Shown piece by piece: positions 52,991 through 61,509 of a stretch of DNA of 61,522 bases. The notes beneath the pieces are model-generated. The model had not been told where the DNA came from. It made no database searches and saw nothing but the letters and a program-made list of their open reading frames with translations. Origin of the DNA: Planctomycetaceae bacterium (GTDB lineage Bacteria; Planctomycetota; Planctomycetia; Pirellulales; PNKZ01); assembly GCA_016793115.1 (NCBI GenBank), contig JAEUIN010000341.1:1-61522 (forward strand). The letters are read 5' to 3'. The position numbers and the translations under genes were made by a program. Position 1 is the first letter of the stretch. The number at the start of each line of letters is the position of its first letter.

Positions 52991-54877
52991 ATGCGGATTC
53001 GCTACAACCACTTGCTCGACAACAGCCCGCGCGTCTACGACGTTCGCGGCAACTATCTGCGCATCGGTCGCGGGGCCGACAACGACATCGTCTTGAACAG
53101 CCCGTTCATTGCCGAGCGGGCTTTAGAGCTATTGCGTAAAGCCGAAGGCTGGGAACTTGTCGTCATCGGCGGCGGCGTTTGCCAGATCGGCGAAAAAGAG
53201 CTGTATCACGGCGAAAAAGAGATCATCGCCGACGATCTCCCGATCAGCCTCGGGCCGTTCACGCTCCAAGTGGAATTACCGCGCGCTGCGAAGCAAACTG
53301 CCGAGGGACGCCGCCGCGAGCACGACCGAAAGCTCTCCGAATTCGTTTCCGAGGTGCATCTCGAACTGCTGCAACGGATGGATTTAAAAGCGCAGTTCCA
53401 CGACGCCCGGGGTCAGACCGACGAATATCTGCTGACGCTCGAACATAATATCGAAGAGATCGCCCGCCTGCGCGGGTTATTGGCCCCTGAAAACGATGCG
53501 CTCGTGTTGCACATCGCCGGACACGCGCTGCGCAGCGAGTTGTTGAACGATCTGTTGGCATCGTCGACCGCGACGTCCGACGGGGCGCTCGCGACTGAAG
53601 CTCCCTGGATTCGCATGCTGTCGATCGTGGCGGATCGGGAACGCGAACTGCGAGAAGTGAATCAACGGATCGCCAAGCAAATCGAACTCCCCGCCGATGC
53701 GCCTCTGACGGAACGACTGGAAGCGGTCGAGCGCCGCTTCTGGTCGGCGTTTGCGTCGTCGTCCGACGCCGTCCATCGCGACTTTCGCGAGTATCTCGCT
53801 TTCCGGTACCTCAAGAAGCAGATCAAAGACATCGTCTTCGGGTACGGTCCGCTGGAAGACTTGCTGCGGGTGCCGACCGTGTCGGAAATCATGGTCGTCG
53901 ACCGCGAACACATTTACATCGAAAAGTCGGGCGTGTTGGAGAATTCGGGTCGGCGATTCACCTCCGACGACGTGACGTTGGCGATCATCGAACGCATTGT
54001 TTCGCGGGTCGGCCGGCGCATCGACAAGTCGCAACCGCTCGTCGACGCGCGGCTCTGGGACGGCAGCCGCGTCAACGCGGTGATCCCGCCGTTGGCGGTG
54101 AGCGGGCCATGCATTACGATCCGTAAATTCCCTTCGCGACGTTTGAAGGTCGACGACTTGATCGCCAAGGGGAGCCTAACGCAGACGACGGCGGCCTTTC
54201 TCAAGGCGGCCGTGTTGTCGCGGGCCAACATTATCATCGCCGGCGGCACCGGCAGCGGTAAGACGACTTTGCTCAACTGCTTGAGCGACTTCATTCCGGA
54301 CAAGGAACGAATCGTCACTATTGAAGACACGGCCGAATTGCAGTTGGCTAAAGAACATGTGGTTCGGCTGGAGACCAAGGGGGCGAACGTCGAAGGTCGC
54401 GGCGAGTACACGATTCGCGACCTTGTGAAGAACGCCCTCCGCATGCGGCCCGACCGGGTCGTCGTCGGCGAGTGCCGTGCGGGCGAATCGCTCGACATGT
54501 TGCAGGCGATGAACACCGGCCACGACGGATCGATGACGACGATCCATGCCAATAGCGCGGCCGACGTGATTCTACGACTGGAAGTGCTCGTGCAAATGGC
54601 CGCCGATTTGCCGGTCGAGTCGATCCACCGGCAAATCGCTTCGGCCGTCGATCTCATCGTACAGCAGGCTCGACTGCGCGACGGGCGTCGCTGCGTGACC
54701 CAGATCGCCGAAGTCGTCGAATATGACGAGATCACCAAGCAGATTCGCTTGAAAGATTTGTTCATGCTGGAAGAAGTCGACGGCAAGCAGATGCTTCGTC
54801 CGACCGGCTGCATGCCGACGTTCATGGAGAAATTGATCGGTACGGGACTTTTGGACCTGAGCACTTTCTATCTCTAA
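52991..54877 (+). CDS. CpaF/TadA-type pilus ATPase with N-terminal FHA-like domain
   Basis: 628 residues. Residues ~1-97 look like an FHA beta-sandwich (YLRIGRGADNDIVLNSPFIA, LPISLGPFTLQVELP), but the Ser-x-x-His of the loop is replaced. A helical linker leads to the CpaF core: RMDLKAQ, RFLVPTVSEIMVVD-like, then RLWDGSRVNAVIPP, Walker A GGTGSGKTTLL (~418-428), TIEDTAELQLA, MRPDRVVVGECRAGESLDM and STTIHANSAADVI-like His box. It powers the pilus; the FHA suggests phospho-signal or scaffold contact. TadB follows 13 bases downstream. Confidence 0.9.
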   Translation: MRIRYNHLLDNSPRVYDVRGNYLRIGRGADNDIVLNSPFIAERALELLRKAEGWELVVIGGGVCQIGEKELYHGEKEIIADDLPISLGPFTLQVELPRAAKQTAEGRRREHDRKLSEFVSEVHLELLQRMDLKAQFHDARGQTDEYLLTLEHNIEEIARLRGLLAPENDALVLHIAGHALRSELLNDLLASSTATSDGALATEAPWIRMLSIVADRERELREVNQRIAKQIELPADAPLTERLEAVERRFWSAFASSSDAVHRDFREYLAFRYLKKQIKDIVFGYGPLEDLLRVPTVSEIMVVDREHIYIEKSGVLENSGRRFTSDDVTLAIIERIVSRVGRRIDKSQPLVDARLWDGSRVNAVIPPLAVSGPCITIRKFPSRRLKVDDLIAKGSLTQTTAAFLKAAVLSRANIIIAGGTGSGKTTLLNCLSDFIPDKERIVTIEDTAELQLAKEHVVRLETKGANVEGRGEYTIRDLVKNALRMRPDRVVVGECRAGESLDMLQAMNTGHDGSMTTIHANSAADVILRLEVLVQMAADLPVESIHRQIASAVDLIVQQARLRDGRRCVTQIAEVVEYDEITKQIRLKDLFMLEEVDGKQMLRPTGCMPTFMEKLIGTGLLDLSTFYL

Positions 54878-54890
54878 GGTCCGCAACCCT

Positions 54891-55739
54891 ATGCCCTCGC
54901 TTCTGTTACTCCTGTCGTCGCTGGCTATCGGCGGAGCCGTATTCTTTCTGGTGCGGCTCATCGAACCGCTCTGGGATCGCGTTTCGGATCGCTACGTACG
55001 GGACGTGCGCCCGATGCTCGATGCGTTGAGCTTGAGCGACGCCCGCATGCCGCAGCTCATGCGCTGGTGGGGCGTGGGCATGGCGGCAATCTTTGTCTTC
55101 TTCTCGGTCGGCCTGGGGATGTGGCCGGTGGCGTTCATCGCCGTCTACTTGGCCTACGTCGCCCCGCGGCTGTATTTGCATTTTCTTATCAATCGCCGCG
55201 CTAAGTTGCTGCGCGATCAGCTCATCGGCAGCGTCACGGCCTTGGCCAACGCGTCCCGCGCCGGACTTTCACTCGCGCAAGGCATCGACAATGTTTCAGC
55301 GGAGACGCCGGAACCGCTCGCCACCGAGTTGCGCCGCATCGTCCGCGATTATCGGGGCGGGCGTCCGTTGGCAGGGGCGCTCGTGGAAGCCCGCGATCGC
55401 CTTAAACTCGACGGTTTCACGCTGTTCGTCTCCGCACTGTTGGTAAGCTTGGAACGCGGCGGCAAAATCACCGAAGCGCTCGAGCGCATCAGCCGTAGCT
55501 TGCAGGAGAACCAACGGCTGGAACGCAAAATGGAGGCCGACACCGAAAGCGGACGCAAAGTCGTCGTCATGCTGGCGGCCTTTCCCGCCGTGTTTCTCGG
55601 ATTGTTCTACTTTCTGAACCCGGAAGGGACGGCCTTGCTCTTCACCACGATCCTCGGTCAGGTCACGCTCGTGTTCGTCATCGGCATCGTGTACGCCGCG
55701 GTACGCTGGGCCAATAACATCCTCACGCTCGACGTTTAA
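54891..55739 (+). CDS. tadB: TadB-like pilus platform protein
   Basis: 282 residues. Type II secretion F-domain: RDQLIGSVTALANASRAGLSLAQGI, LRRIVRDYRGGRPLAGALVEARDR and LVSLERGGKITEALERISRSL, with membrane helices at the N-terminus (~1-22 and ~62-90) and C-terminus. It forms the inner-membrane platform with TadC. Starts 13 bases after the FHA-CpaF gene and ends 22 bases before TadC. Confidence 0.88.
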   Translation: MPSLLLLLSSLAIGGAVFFLVRLIEPLWDRVSDRYVRDVRPMLDALSLSDARMPQLMRWWGVGMAAIFVFFSVGLGMWPVAFIAVYLAYVAPRLYLHFLINRRAKLLRDQLIGSVTALANASRAGLSLAQGIDNVSAETPEPLATELRRIVRDYRGGRPLAGALVEARDRLKLDGFTLFVSALLVSLERGGKITEALERISRSLQENQRLERKMEADTESGRKVVVMLAAFPAVFLGLFYFLNPEGTALLFTTILGQVTLVFVIGIVYAAVRWANNILTLDV

Positions 55740-55761
55740 CCGCAAAGCCGTCGCCTCCGCT

Positions 55762-56667
55762 ATGGAACGAACCCAACTCCTTCTTGCCGCCAGTTGCGCC
55801 GCCGGACTCGGCACGGCGGCGGCGACGTCGTGGGTTCTGACGCTGGTCGGCCGTGCACGCCCGACGACCGCCGCCGCCTGGGAATTCGAAAGCGCGCGGC
55901 GAATCGAGCTGCGGAAAGGGAATTCGGCCTATCGTTGGTTCGAGCCGGTCGTAGACGAACTTGCGGCCATGTATCGCAAGCGTGGGGGCAAAAAGTTGGA
56001 AGCGTTGCGAACGCAACTCGTCGCCGCCGGGGTGGCGTTGCCCTGGAAGCCGGAAGAGTTTATGGCCGTGAAGCTCGTCGAAGGGGCGATCGGCGGCATG
56101 TTCGCACTGCTATTTGGAGTGATGATCGGCAGCCCGATCTTCGGGTTGGCACTCGGCGGGATCACGGCGTTCTTTTTGCAGCGCAACGCCGTCGGCGACG
56201 TCGCCAAGAAGGCCTCGAAAAGGGTTTCACTTGTCAAGCGGCGATTGCCGTTCGCCGTCGATCTCATGGCGCTGATGCTTGAGGCCGGCGGAGGATTGCT
56301 CGACGGCCTGAACACGCTCGTGCGCGATTTGGGAAACCACCCGCTCGGGCAAGAACTGGCGATCATCGTCAGCGAAATCAATCTCGGCCGTTCGCTGCAT
56401 GAAAGCCTGACTCGGTTTCAACAGCGCGTGCCCGACGACGACGTCGCGGAGCTCGTGTTCATGATCAATAAAGGAAACGAGTTCGGCACCCCGATGGCGC
56501 AAACCTTTCGCTTGCAGGCCGAACAAATGCGGCTCAAGCGCTCGCAATGGGCCGAAAAGGCGGCGGGCACGGCGCAAGTGAACATCGTGCTGCCCGGCAT
56601 GGTGATCATGATCGCTTGCTTGATCATCATCGGTGCGCCGTTCATCCTCGAAGCCGTCGGGCTCTAA
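55762..56667 (+). CDS. tadC: TadC-like pilus platform protein
   Basis: 301 residues. N-terminal helix (LLLAASCAAGLGTAAATSWVLTLV), then membrane pair around GGMFALLFGVMIGSPIFGLALGGITAFF, F-domain KRRLPFAVDLMALMLEAGGGLLDGL, HPLGQELAIIVSEINLGRSL and C-terminal helix VLPGMVIMIACLIIIGAPFI. Partner of TadB in the inner-membrane platform. Confidence 0.88.
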   Translation: MERTQLLLAASCAAGLGTAAATSWVLTLVGRARPTTAAAWEFESARRIELRKGNSAYRWFEPVVDELAAMYRKRGGKKLEALRTQLVAAGVALPWKPEEFMAVKLVEGAIGGMFALLFGVMIGSPIFGLALGGITAFFLQRNAVGDVAKKASKRVSLVKRRLPFAVDLMALMLEAGGGLLDGLNTLVRDLGNHPLGQELAIIVSEINLGRSLHESLTRFQQRVPDDDVAELVFMINKGNEFGTPMAQTFRLQAEQMRLKRSQWAEKAAGTAQVNIVLPGMVIMIACLIIIGAPFILEAVGL

Positions 56668-56694
56668 CGCACCTTATACAAGGGATCTGGTTCG

Positions 56695-57483
56695 ATGGCC
56701 GCGAAGATTACCGTCGTCGAAGGGGAACACGCCGGCACGGAGTTGTGGATCGAGTATGAAGTGCTGCGGTTCGGCAGCGACCCGAGCTGCGAGCTTTCGC
56801 TTGACGACCCGGCCGTCGAACCGCACGCCCTGACGATCCGTTATTCCGACGGCCGCTATACGGTATTCAATCGAGGCGGCTCGCCGCTGCAGCTCGACGC
56901 GCTCACCTTGGCCCCGAGTGAATCGGGGACTTGGAAATCGGGGAAGAACCTGCGCACGGCCGGCGGATTGCTCTTGCGGCTCGAAACCAGCGGCGGCGGC
57001 ATGCCGGAGAGGCGCGTCGTCGACGATCTCCCCTCACTCCCGGCCGACGTCGTCGAGTCGCCGGTGCGGGCCTCCGCCGCCGCGGGTGATCGCGACGCCG
57101 CTCCGACCGGCGAGCCGGCGAAGAAGTCGAACACCGGGGCGGTGGCCGTCGGCGTGCTCTTCGCCGCGGCGGCGGCCTTTATCTTGCTTGGCGACGTCGG
57201 CAAGCCGAACCCTTCTTCCGCCGGCGCGCAGCCGGCGAAAACCTTCGCCGAAGTCGTTAAGGAGTTGCAATCCGACCCGGATTGCGCTCCCGACCTATGG
57301 ATCCAACTCGATCGGGTCTACGCCGAGGCTTATCGCGGCAAGCCTGCCGATGCCGCGGTCGGATATCAGCGCTTGCGCGACCGGATTGACTGGGAGAAGA
57401 ACTTAGCATTGTCGGCGGGCAAAACCGTGCCGGAGGCTTTGCTCGACGCCGACGCGTTCGTAAAACAACGGTTGCTCGATTGA
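56695..57483 (+). CDS. FHA-like membrane protein of the Tad cluster
   Basis: 262 residues. Residues ~1-100 form an FHA-like domain: VVEGEHAGTELWIEYEVLRF, GSDPSCELSLDDPAVEPHAL and YTVFNRGGSPLQLD. The Gly-Arg of the first phospho-binding loop reads Phe-Gly-Ser, but the His of the second loop is present. A single helix (GAVAVGVLFAAAAAFILLG, ~148-166) anchors it; the C-terminal ~90 residues are helical (FAEVVKELQSDPDCAPDL). Its neighbour is the kinase-like protein. FHA domains bind phosphothreonine, but binding here is doubtful. Confidence 0.75.
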   Translation: MAAKITVVEGEHAGTELWIEYEVLRFGSDPSCELSLDDPAVEPHALTIRYSDGRYTVFNRGGSPLQLDALTLAPSESGTWKSGKNLRTAGGLLLRLETSGGGMPERRVVDDLPSLPADVVESPVRASAAAGDRDAAPTGEPAKKSNTGAVAVGVLFAAAAAFILLGDVGKPNPSSAGAQPAKTFAEVVKELQSDPDCAPDLWIQLDRVYAEAYRGKPADAAVGYQRLRDRIDWEKNLALSAGKTVPEALLDADAFVKQRLLD

Positions 57484-57496
57484 ACCCGGTCGCTTT

Positions 57497-57529
57497 CGAT
57501 CGGAGCCTCTACACGAACGGCTCCGATCG
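57497..57529. repeat. Hairpin between the FHA and pseudokinase genes
   Basis: CGATCGGAGCC (57497-57507) and its exact complement (57519-57529) flank eleven bases; a further CGCTTTC/GAAAGCG pair lies outside with a bulge. There is no T-tract on either side, so a transcript-stability or attenuation hairpin is more likely than a terminator. Confidence 0.55.
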
Positions 57530-57619
57530 GCGACCGAAAGCGGTCGAAACACCGTAAAAATAGGCAAACCCCGCTCGGAGTGCGGTGTCGGCCGTAGTGG
57601 AAGCGAGGGCAGCTCCGAC

Positions 57620-60600
57620 ATGGCCGATTTTGAAACCTGGGAATCGCTCGGACACAACGCCTACGGCACCGTGTACCGGGGGGTGCAGTTCTCGCTGAAG
57701 CGTGAAGTCGCCATCTTCGAGCTCGATCCGGCGCTCCGCAAAGAGGCCGATCGCTCGACGCGCTTCTGGGACGAGATCACCTTCCTTGCCCAGCTTACCG
57801 ACGATCGGCTTGTGCCCGTCTTCGCCGTCGACCGCTCGGCCGGCTGGATCGTCATGGAGCTCATGTGCGGCAACTGCGCCCAATTGCTCGGCAAGGCGCA
57901 AGAGCCCGAAGTCGTGCGCTCGATTCTGCGGCAAGGGCTGTCCGGTCTGCAGCGGTTGCATGAAGAGAACCGCACCCACGGCGACATTCGTCCGCACTCG
58001 CTGCTCATCAATCGCGGCGGGCGAATCAAGCTCAGCTTCTCGATCGGCTCCGCGGTCGTCGGCGGGCTGCCGTATCACAAGCGCTCGATGAAGTACGTCG
58101 CACCCGAAGTCGTGAGTCCGTCGTTCGGCGAGTTCGGCGCGTCGGCCGATTTGTATACGCTCGGCTTCAGCGTGCTCGAACTACTGCTCGGGCCGAAGTT
58201 CGACGCGTTGTTCCCCGGCGTCGCGGCCGACGATCAGGAGGCCCGCACCGCCTGGATGCGTTGGCATGCCGACGAAAACGCGAAGCTCGCGAGCGTCGCG
58301 GAGTTGGCGCCCGGCGCGCCGCTCGAACTCGTGATGGTGCTCGATCGGCTGCTGAAGAAAAAGACGGCCGATCGTTATTCGACGGCGGCCGAAGCCTTGG
58401 CCGACTTGACGCAAGCGCCGCTCGTGCCGATCGTCGCGCCGGAAATCGGCGTCACGGGAGGCGCGGCCGGCGGCGCAGCCTTGGTCAGCGACGTCGATCG
58501 CGTGTTCAACCCGTCGTCGAAGTACGATGTCGCGGCGACGCCCGGCGCCGCCGGTTCGGGGGCGGCGAGCGCGGCGGGCCAAGGCGCCGCGGCGAAGCCG
58601 GCCGCCGGAGCCAAGGCCGCCGCTGCGGCGAAGAAGCCGGCTGCGGCCGCAGCGAAGTCGGCCGGCGAGAAGAAGAAAAAAGATCGCAAAGCGCTGCTGC
58701 TCGGCGTGGGGTTCGCCGTCGCCGCGACGGCCATCATGTTTTTCCCGAGCGGCAAGAAGTTTGCGCTCCAAACGTTCGCTCCCGCGCAAATTCGCGAAGG
58801 AGAAGCGTGGACGTTCATCGCCGCGCCGGTCGACGCGAAGAAGGCCAAGGGCAAGCTCACCTATCGGCTCGCCGGCGTCGCGCCCGCCGGCCTCACGCTC
58901 GACGCCGCGACCGGGGAGCTGAAATGGACTCCCGCCGAGGCCGAAGGACCGTCGCAGGCGAAGTTTGCGGTCGAAGCGACCGACGAAAGCGACCCGCCGA
59001 AGGCGGCGAAGGTCGACATCGTGCTCGACGTCGTCGAGGTCAACACCGCGCCGCAATTGAAGCCGATCGCCTCGCTATCGGCTTTTCCCGGCGAGCCGCT
59101 CAAAGTGCAAATCGAAGCGACCGACTCCGACCTGCCCGCGCAGAAGCTCACCTATAGCTTGGCCGACAAAAACCCGGCCGGCGCGACGATCGACGCCAAG
59201 ACCGGCGCTTTTCAATGGACCGCGCCGGCCGCGGCGACCGACACGACGCGCGAGTTCACCGTCGTCGCGACCGACGACGCGGCGACGCCGCAGATGGCGA
59301 GCGCCGTCATGAAGGTCGTCGTTTCTCCGCGCAATCGCGTGCCGCAACTGCTCGCCGCCGCCGGCTCGACGAAGGCGACCATCGACGAAGGTAAGCCTTG
59401 GACGACGACGCTCGAAGCCAAAGACGCCGAGACGCCGCGCGAGAAGCTCAAGCTCTCGCTCGTCGACGCCCCCGAAGGGCTCACGCTCGACGCCGCGACC
59501 GGCAAGCTCACTTGGACTCCGACCGAGAAGCAAGGCCCGGGCAAATTCGCGTTTCGCGCGCGGCTCGTCGACGACGGCGAACCGCAGCAAAGTACCGAAC
59601 AGGTCTTCGAACTTTCCGTGGCCGAAGTGAACACGCCGCCGAAACTCGCTCCGATCGTGCAGCGCGTCGTGGTCGGGAAGCCGTTCGCGACGCCGGCGGC
59701 CGTGGTCGTCGACGACGATCTGCCGCCGCAAAAGATCTTCTTCGCTTGGGGCGAGCAGGGCGTTCCCCCTCCGTCCGAACCAAAGTTAGACCTCGATGAT
59801 AAGACGGGCGTCTACAGCGGCGTCTTCGGCGAGGAATACGCCGGAAAGAAAATCGAAGTGCCGCTCGCCGCGATCGACGACGGGACGCCGTCACGCTCGG
59901 TGCAGTCCTACATCACGTTTGAGATCGTGCCCAACAATACTCCGCCGACGATCGCCAAGATCGCCGATCAAGTCGTTACGCTGCCGTGGCTCGACGACGA
60001 CAAACCGGCGCTCGAGATCAAGGTGCCGGCTCGCGACCCGGACGACGCGCAGGCAAAGCTCAAGTTTGCGCTGACCAAGCCGGCGCCGCAGGGGGCGACG
60101 ATCGACGCCGCGACCGGCGCGTTTCGGTTCACCCCGCAAGTCGGCGACGACCTGGAAGCGCCGCCCGTGACCGTGAACGTCGAAGTGGCCGACGACGCGA
60201 CTCCGCCGGCGACGACTCCCGCGGCGTTCAAAATCTCGTTCAAAACGGGTGACGTCGTTGCAATGCTGCGCGCTCGGCTCGCCCTGGCCGAAGAAGTCGA
60301 GTCGATCACGCGGGTCGTCGATCGCATCGGGCGCTATCAAGGCAACGCCGCCGTCGATCAACAGGGTCTGCGTGGGCTCGCGGCCGACGCCTACGTGAAA
60401 CGCGGCGACGCGTATCTCGCGAAGTCCGACTTCGACGCGGCGTACAACGACTTCAACACCGTGGTATCCGACGTCGACACCGGACATCTCGACGCGCGGC
60501 TCGGCCGGGCCTACTGCTACGGTCGCAAGGGAGATTGGCGGCAGGCCGTGTCGGAATACGACGACGTGATCGGCTTGGCTCCCGAGCATGCCCGCGCATA

Positions 60601-60985
60601 TATGAATCGGGCGATGGCGCATTACGAGCTGCGCGACCTGCGACGGACGATCGACGACTGCGATCGGGTCATCGAACTGCAACCGGGCAACGCCTCGGCG
60701 TATCTCATTCGCGGCAACGCCAAGCTCACCAGGAAAGATCAAACCGGCGCGTTGGCCGATCTCAAAAAATCGGTCGACCTGTTCGCCGGCGATCCGGAAG
60801 CGGAGTTGCCGTTGTACGAGAGCGCGGTGCGGAAGTGCATCGAGTTGATCCGCGCCGATTCCGCGCTCGGCGACGCGGACGACATTGCCGACTACGAACG
60901 CAAACTTCGCGCGATCGAAGCCGCACGCAATTCGCCGGGCGCGGGCAAAGAGCCGAAGACGACCGGCGTGCCGCGATTGAAGTAG
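57620..60985 (+). CDS. Pseudokinase fused to membrane segment, cadherin-like repeats and TPRs
   Basis: 1,121 residues. Residues ~1-275 resemble a Ser/Thr kinase: glycine loop LGHNAYGTVYRG, HGD at 120-122 for HRD, APE at 161-163 and ASADLYTLGFSVLELL. The VAIK lysine is Phe 33, the catalytic-loop Asn is Ser, and the DFG region reads LSFSIGS without Asp, so catalysis is unlikely. An Ala/Lys/Gly linker and one membrane helix (~357-378) follow, then about five cadherin/putative-Ig repeats (~385-870; ...GLTLDAATGELKWTP, NPAGATIDAKTGAFQWTAP) and about four TPRs (~915-1080; AYVKRGDAYLAKSDFDAAY, ARAYMNRAMAHYELRDL). Last gene of the Tad cluster. Probably a scaffold joining cytoplasm and envelope. Homologous repeat units suggest adhesive or binding roles outside. 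Confidence 0.85.
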   Translation: MADFETWESLGHNAYGTVYRGVQFSLKREVAIFELDPALRKEADRSTRFWDEITFLAQLTDDRLVPVFAVDRSAGWIVMELMCGNCAQLLGKAQEPEVVRSILRQGLSGLQRLHEENRTHGDIRPHSLLINRGGRIKLSFSIGSAVVGGLPYHKRSMKYVAPEVVSPSFGEFGASADLYTLGFSVLELLLGPKFDALFPGVAADDQEARTAWMRWHADENAKLASVAELAPGAPLELVMVLDRLLKKKTADRYSTAAEALADLTQAPLVPIVAPEIGVTGGAAGGAALVSDVDRVFNPSSKYDVAATPGAAGSGAASAAGQGAAAKPAAGAKAAAAAKKPAAAAAKSAGEKKKKDRKALLLGVGFAVAATAIMFFPSGKKFALQTFAPAQIREGEAWTFIAAPVDAKKAKGKLTYRLAGVAPAGLTLDAATGELKWTPAEAEGPSQAKFAVEATDESDPPKAAKVDIVLDVVEVNTAPQLKPIASLSAFPGEPLKVQIEATDSDLPAQKLTYSLADKNPAGATIDAKTGAFQWTAPAAATDTTREFTVVATDDAATPQMASAVMKVVVSPRNRVPQLLAAAGSTKATIDEGKPWTTTLEAKDAETPREKLKLSLVDAPEGLTLDAATGKLTWTPTEKQGPGKFAFRARLVDDGEPQQSTEQVFELSVAEVNTPPKLAPIVQRVVVGKPFATPAAVVVDDDLPPQKIFFAWGEQGVPPPSEPKLDLDDKTGVYSGVFGEEYAGKKIEVPLAAIDDGTPSRSVQSYITFEIVPNNTPPTIAKIADQVVTLPWLDDDKPALEIKVPARDPDDAQAKLKFALTKPAPQGATIDAATGAFRFTPQVGDDLEAPPVTVNVEVADDATPPATTPAAFKISFKTGDVVAMLRARLALAEEVESITRVVDRIGRYQGNAAVDQQGLRGLAADAYVKRGDAYLAKSDFDAAYNDFNTVVSDVDTGHLDARLGRAYCYGRKGDWRQAVSEYDDVIGLAPEHARAYMNRAMAHYELRDLRRTIDDCDRVIELQPGNASAYLIRGNAKLTRKDQTGALADLKKSVDLFAGDPEAELPLYESAVRKCIELIRADSALGDADDIADYERKLRAIEAARNSPGAGKEPKTTGVPRLK

Positions 60986-61005
60986 GTGCGTTTTGAGTCG
61001 GCGAG

Positions 61006-61064
61006 CGGCGGGGTTGATCCCCGCCGTCCGAAACACGAGGCAGACGGCGAGGATAAACCTCGCC
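61006..61064. repeat. Two short palindromes after the pseudokinase gene
   Basis: CGGCGGGG/CCCCGCCG (61006-61013 with 61019-61026) and GGCGAGG/CCTCGCC (61046-61052 with 61058-61064). They lie between convergent genes and may act as weak terminators. Confidence 0.5.
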
Positions 61065-61082
61065 CCTCGCTGGACGCTTCGA

Positions 61083-61403
61083 TCACTTCGGCCAACCGCA
61101 GACTGCGCCCAACGTTAAGCTTGCGATCGCTGCGGCGGCGAGTATCAGCCGGCCTTGCGGGCCTAGCAAAGGTCGTGAATCATCGAACGGAAAGTAAGAA
61201 ATCAGTGCCGCTGCGATCAATGCGGGGAGGGCAATCGTGAGTTGGCTCATCACGAGAAACATCCCACCCCATCCGCGATACTCTTGAGTCCGGGCGCTTG
61301 CGAAGAAGATGCCATGCGCGAATTGGGCCGCTAGTCCGTAGCCGGTCACGGCGACGGCGATGATCAGCAGCAGCTTAATAAGATTGCGGAAGGGGTGAAT
61401 CAT
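61083..61403 (-). CDS. Small hypothetical membrane protein
   Basis: 106 residues from ATG 61403 (GGGA 8 bases before it); an in-frame TTG at 61424 is an alternative. Three hydrophobic helices: LLLIIAVAVTGYGLAAQF, FLVMSQLTIALPALIAAALIS and LILAAAAIASLTLGAV. Polar loops carry SARTQEYRGWGG and PFDDSRPLLGPQ. No family recognised. The 3' end faces the Tad cluster. Confidence 0.65.
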   Translation of the reverse strand: MIHPFRNLIKLLLIIAVAVTGYGLAAQFAHGIFFASARTQEYRGWGGMFLVMSQLTIALPALIAAALISYFPFDDSRPLLGPQGRLILAAAAIASLTLGAVCGWPK

Positions 61404-61455
61404 CGGCGATTCCCGCGCTATCAATTATGACTCGCGAATCAGTGCGCCGTCGATT

Positions 61456-61509
61456 GCCCCCGGCATACGCGGCGAACGTCGCAAGACGTTCGCCGCGTAT
61501 GCCGGGGGC
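61456..61509. repeat. Perfect 25-bp inverted repeat with GCAA loop
   Basis: Arms 61456-61480 (GCCCCCGGCATACGCGGCGA...) and 61485-61509 are exact complements around the tetraloop GCAA (GNRA type). The outer GCCCCCGGCA matches the arms at 13065-13089. The sequence after it (AAGGGTCGGC) runs to the window edge. Confidence 0.85.
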
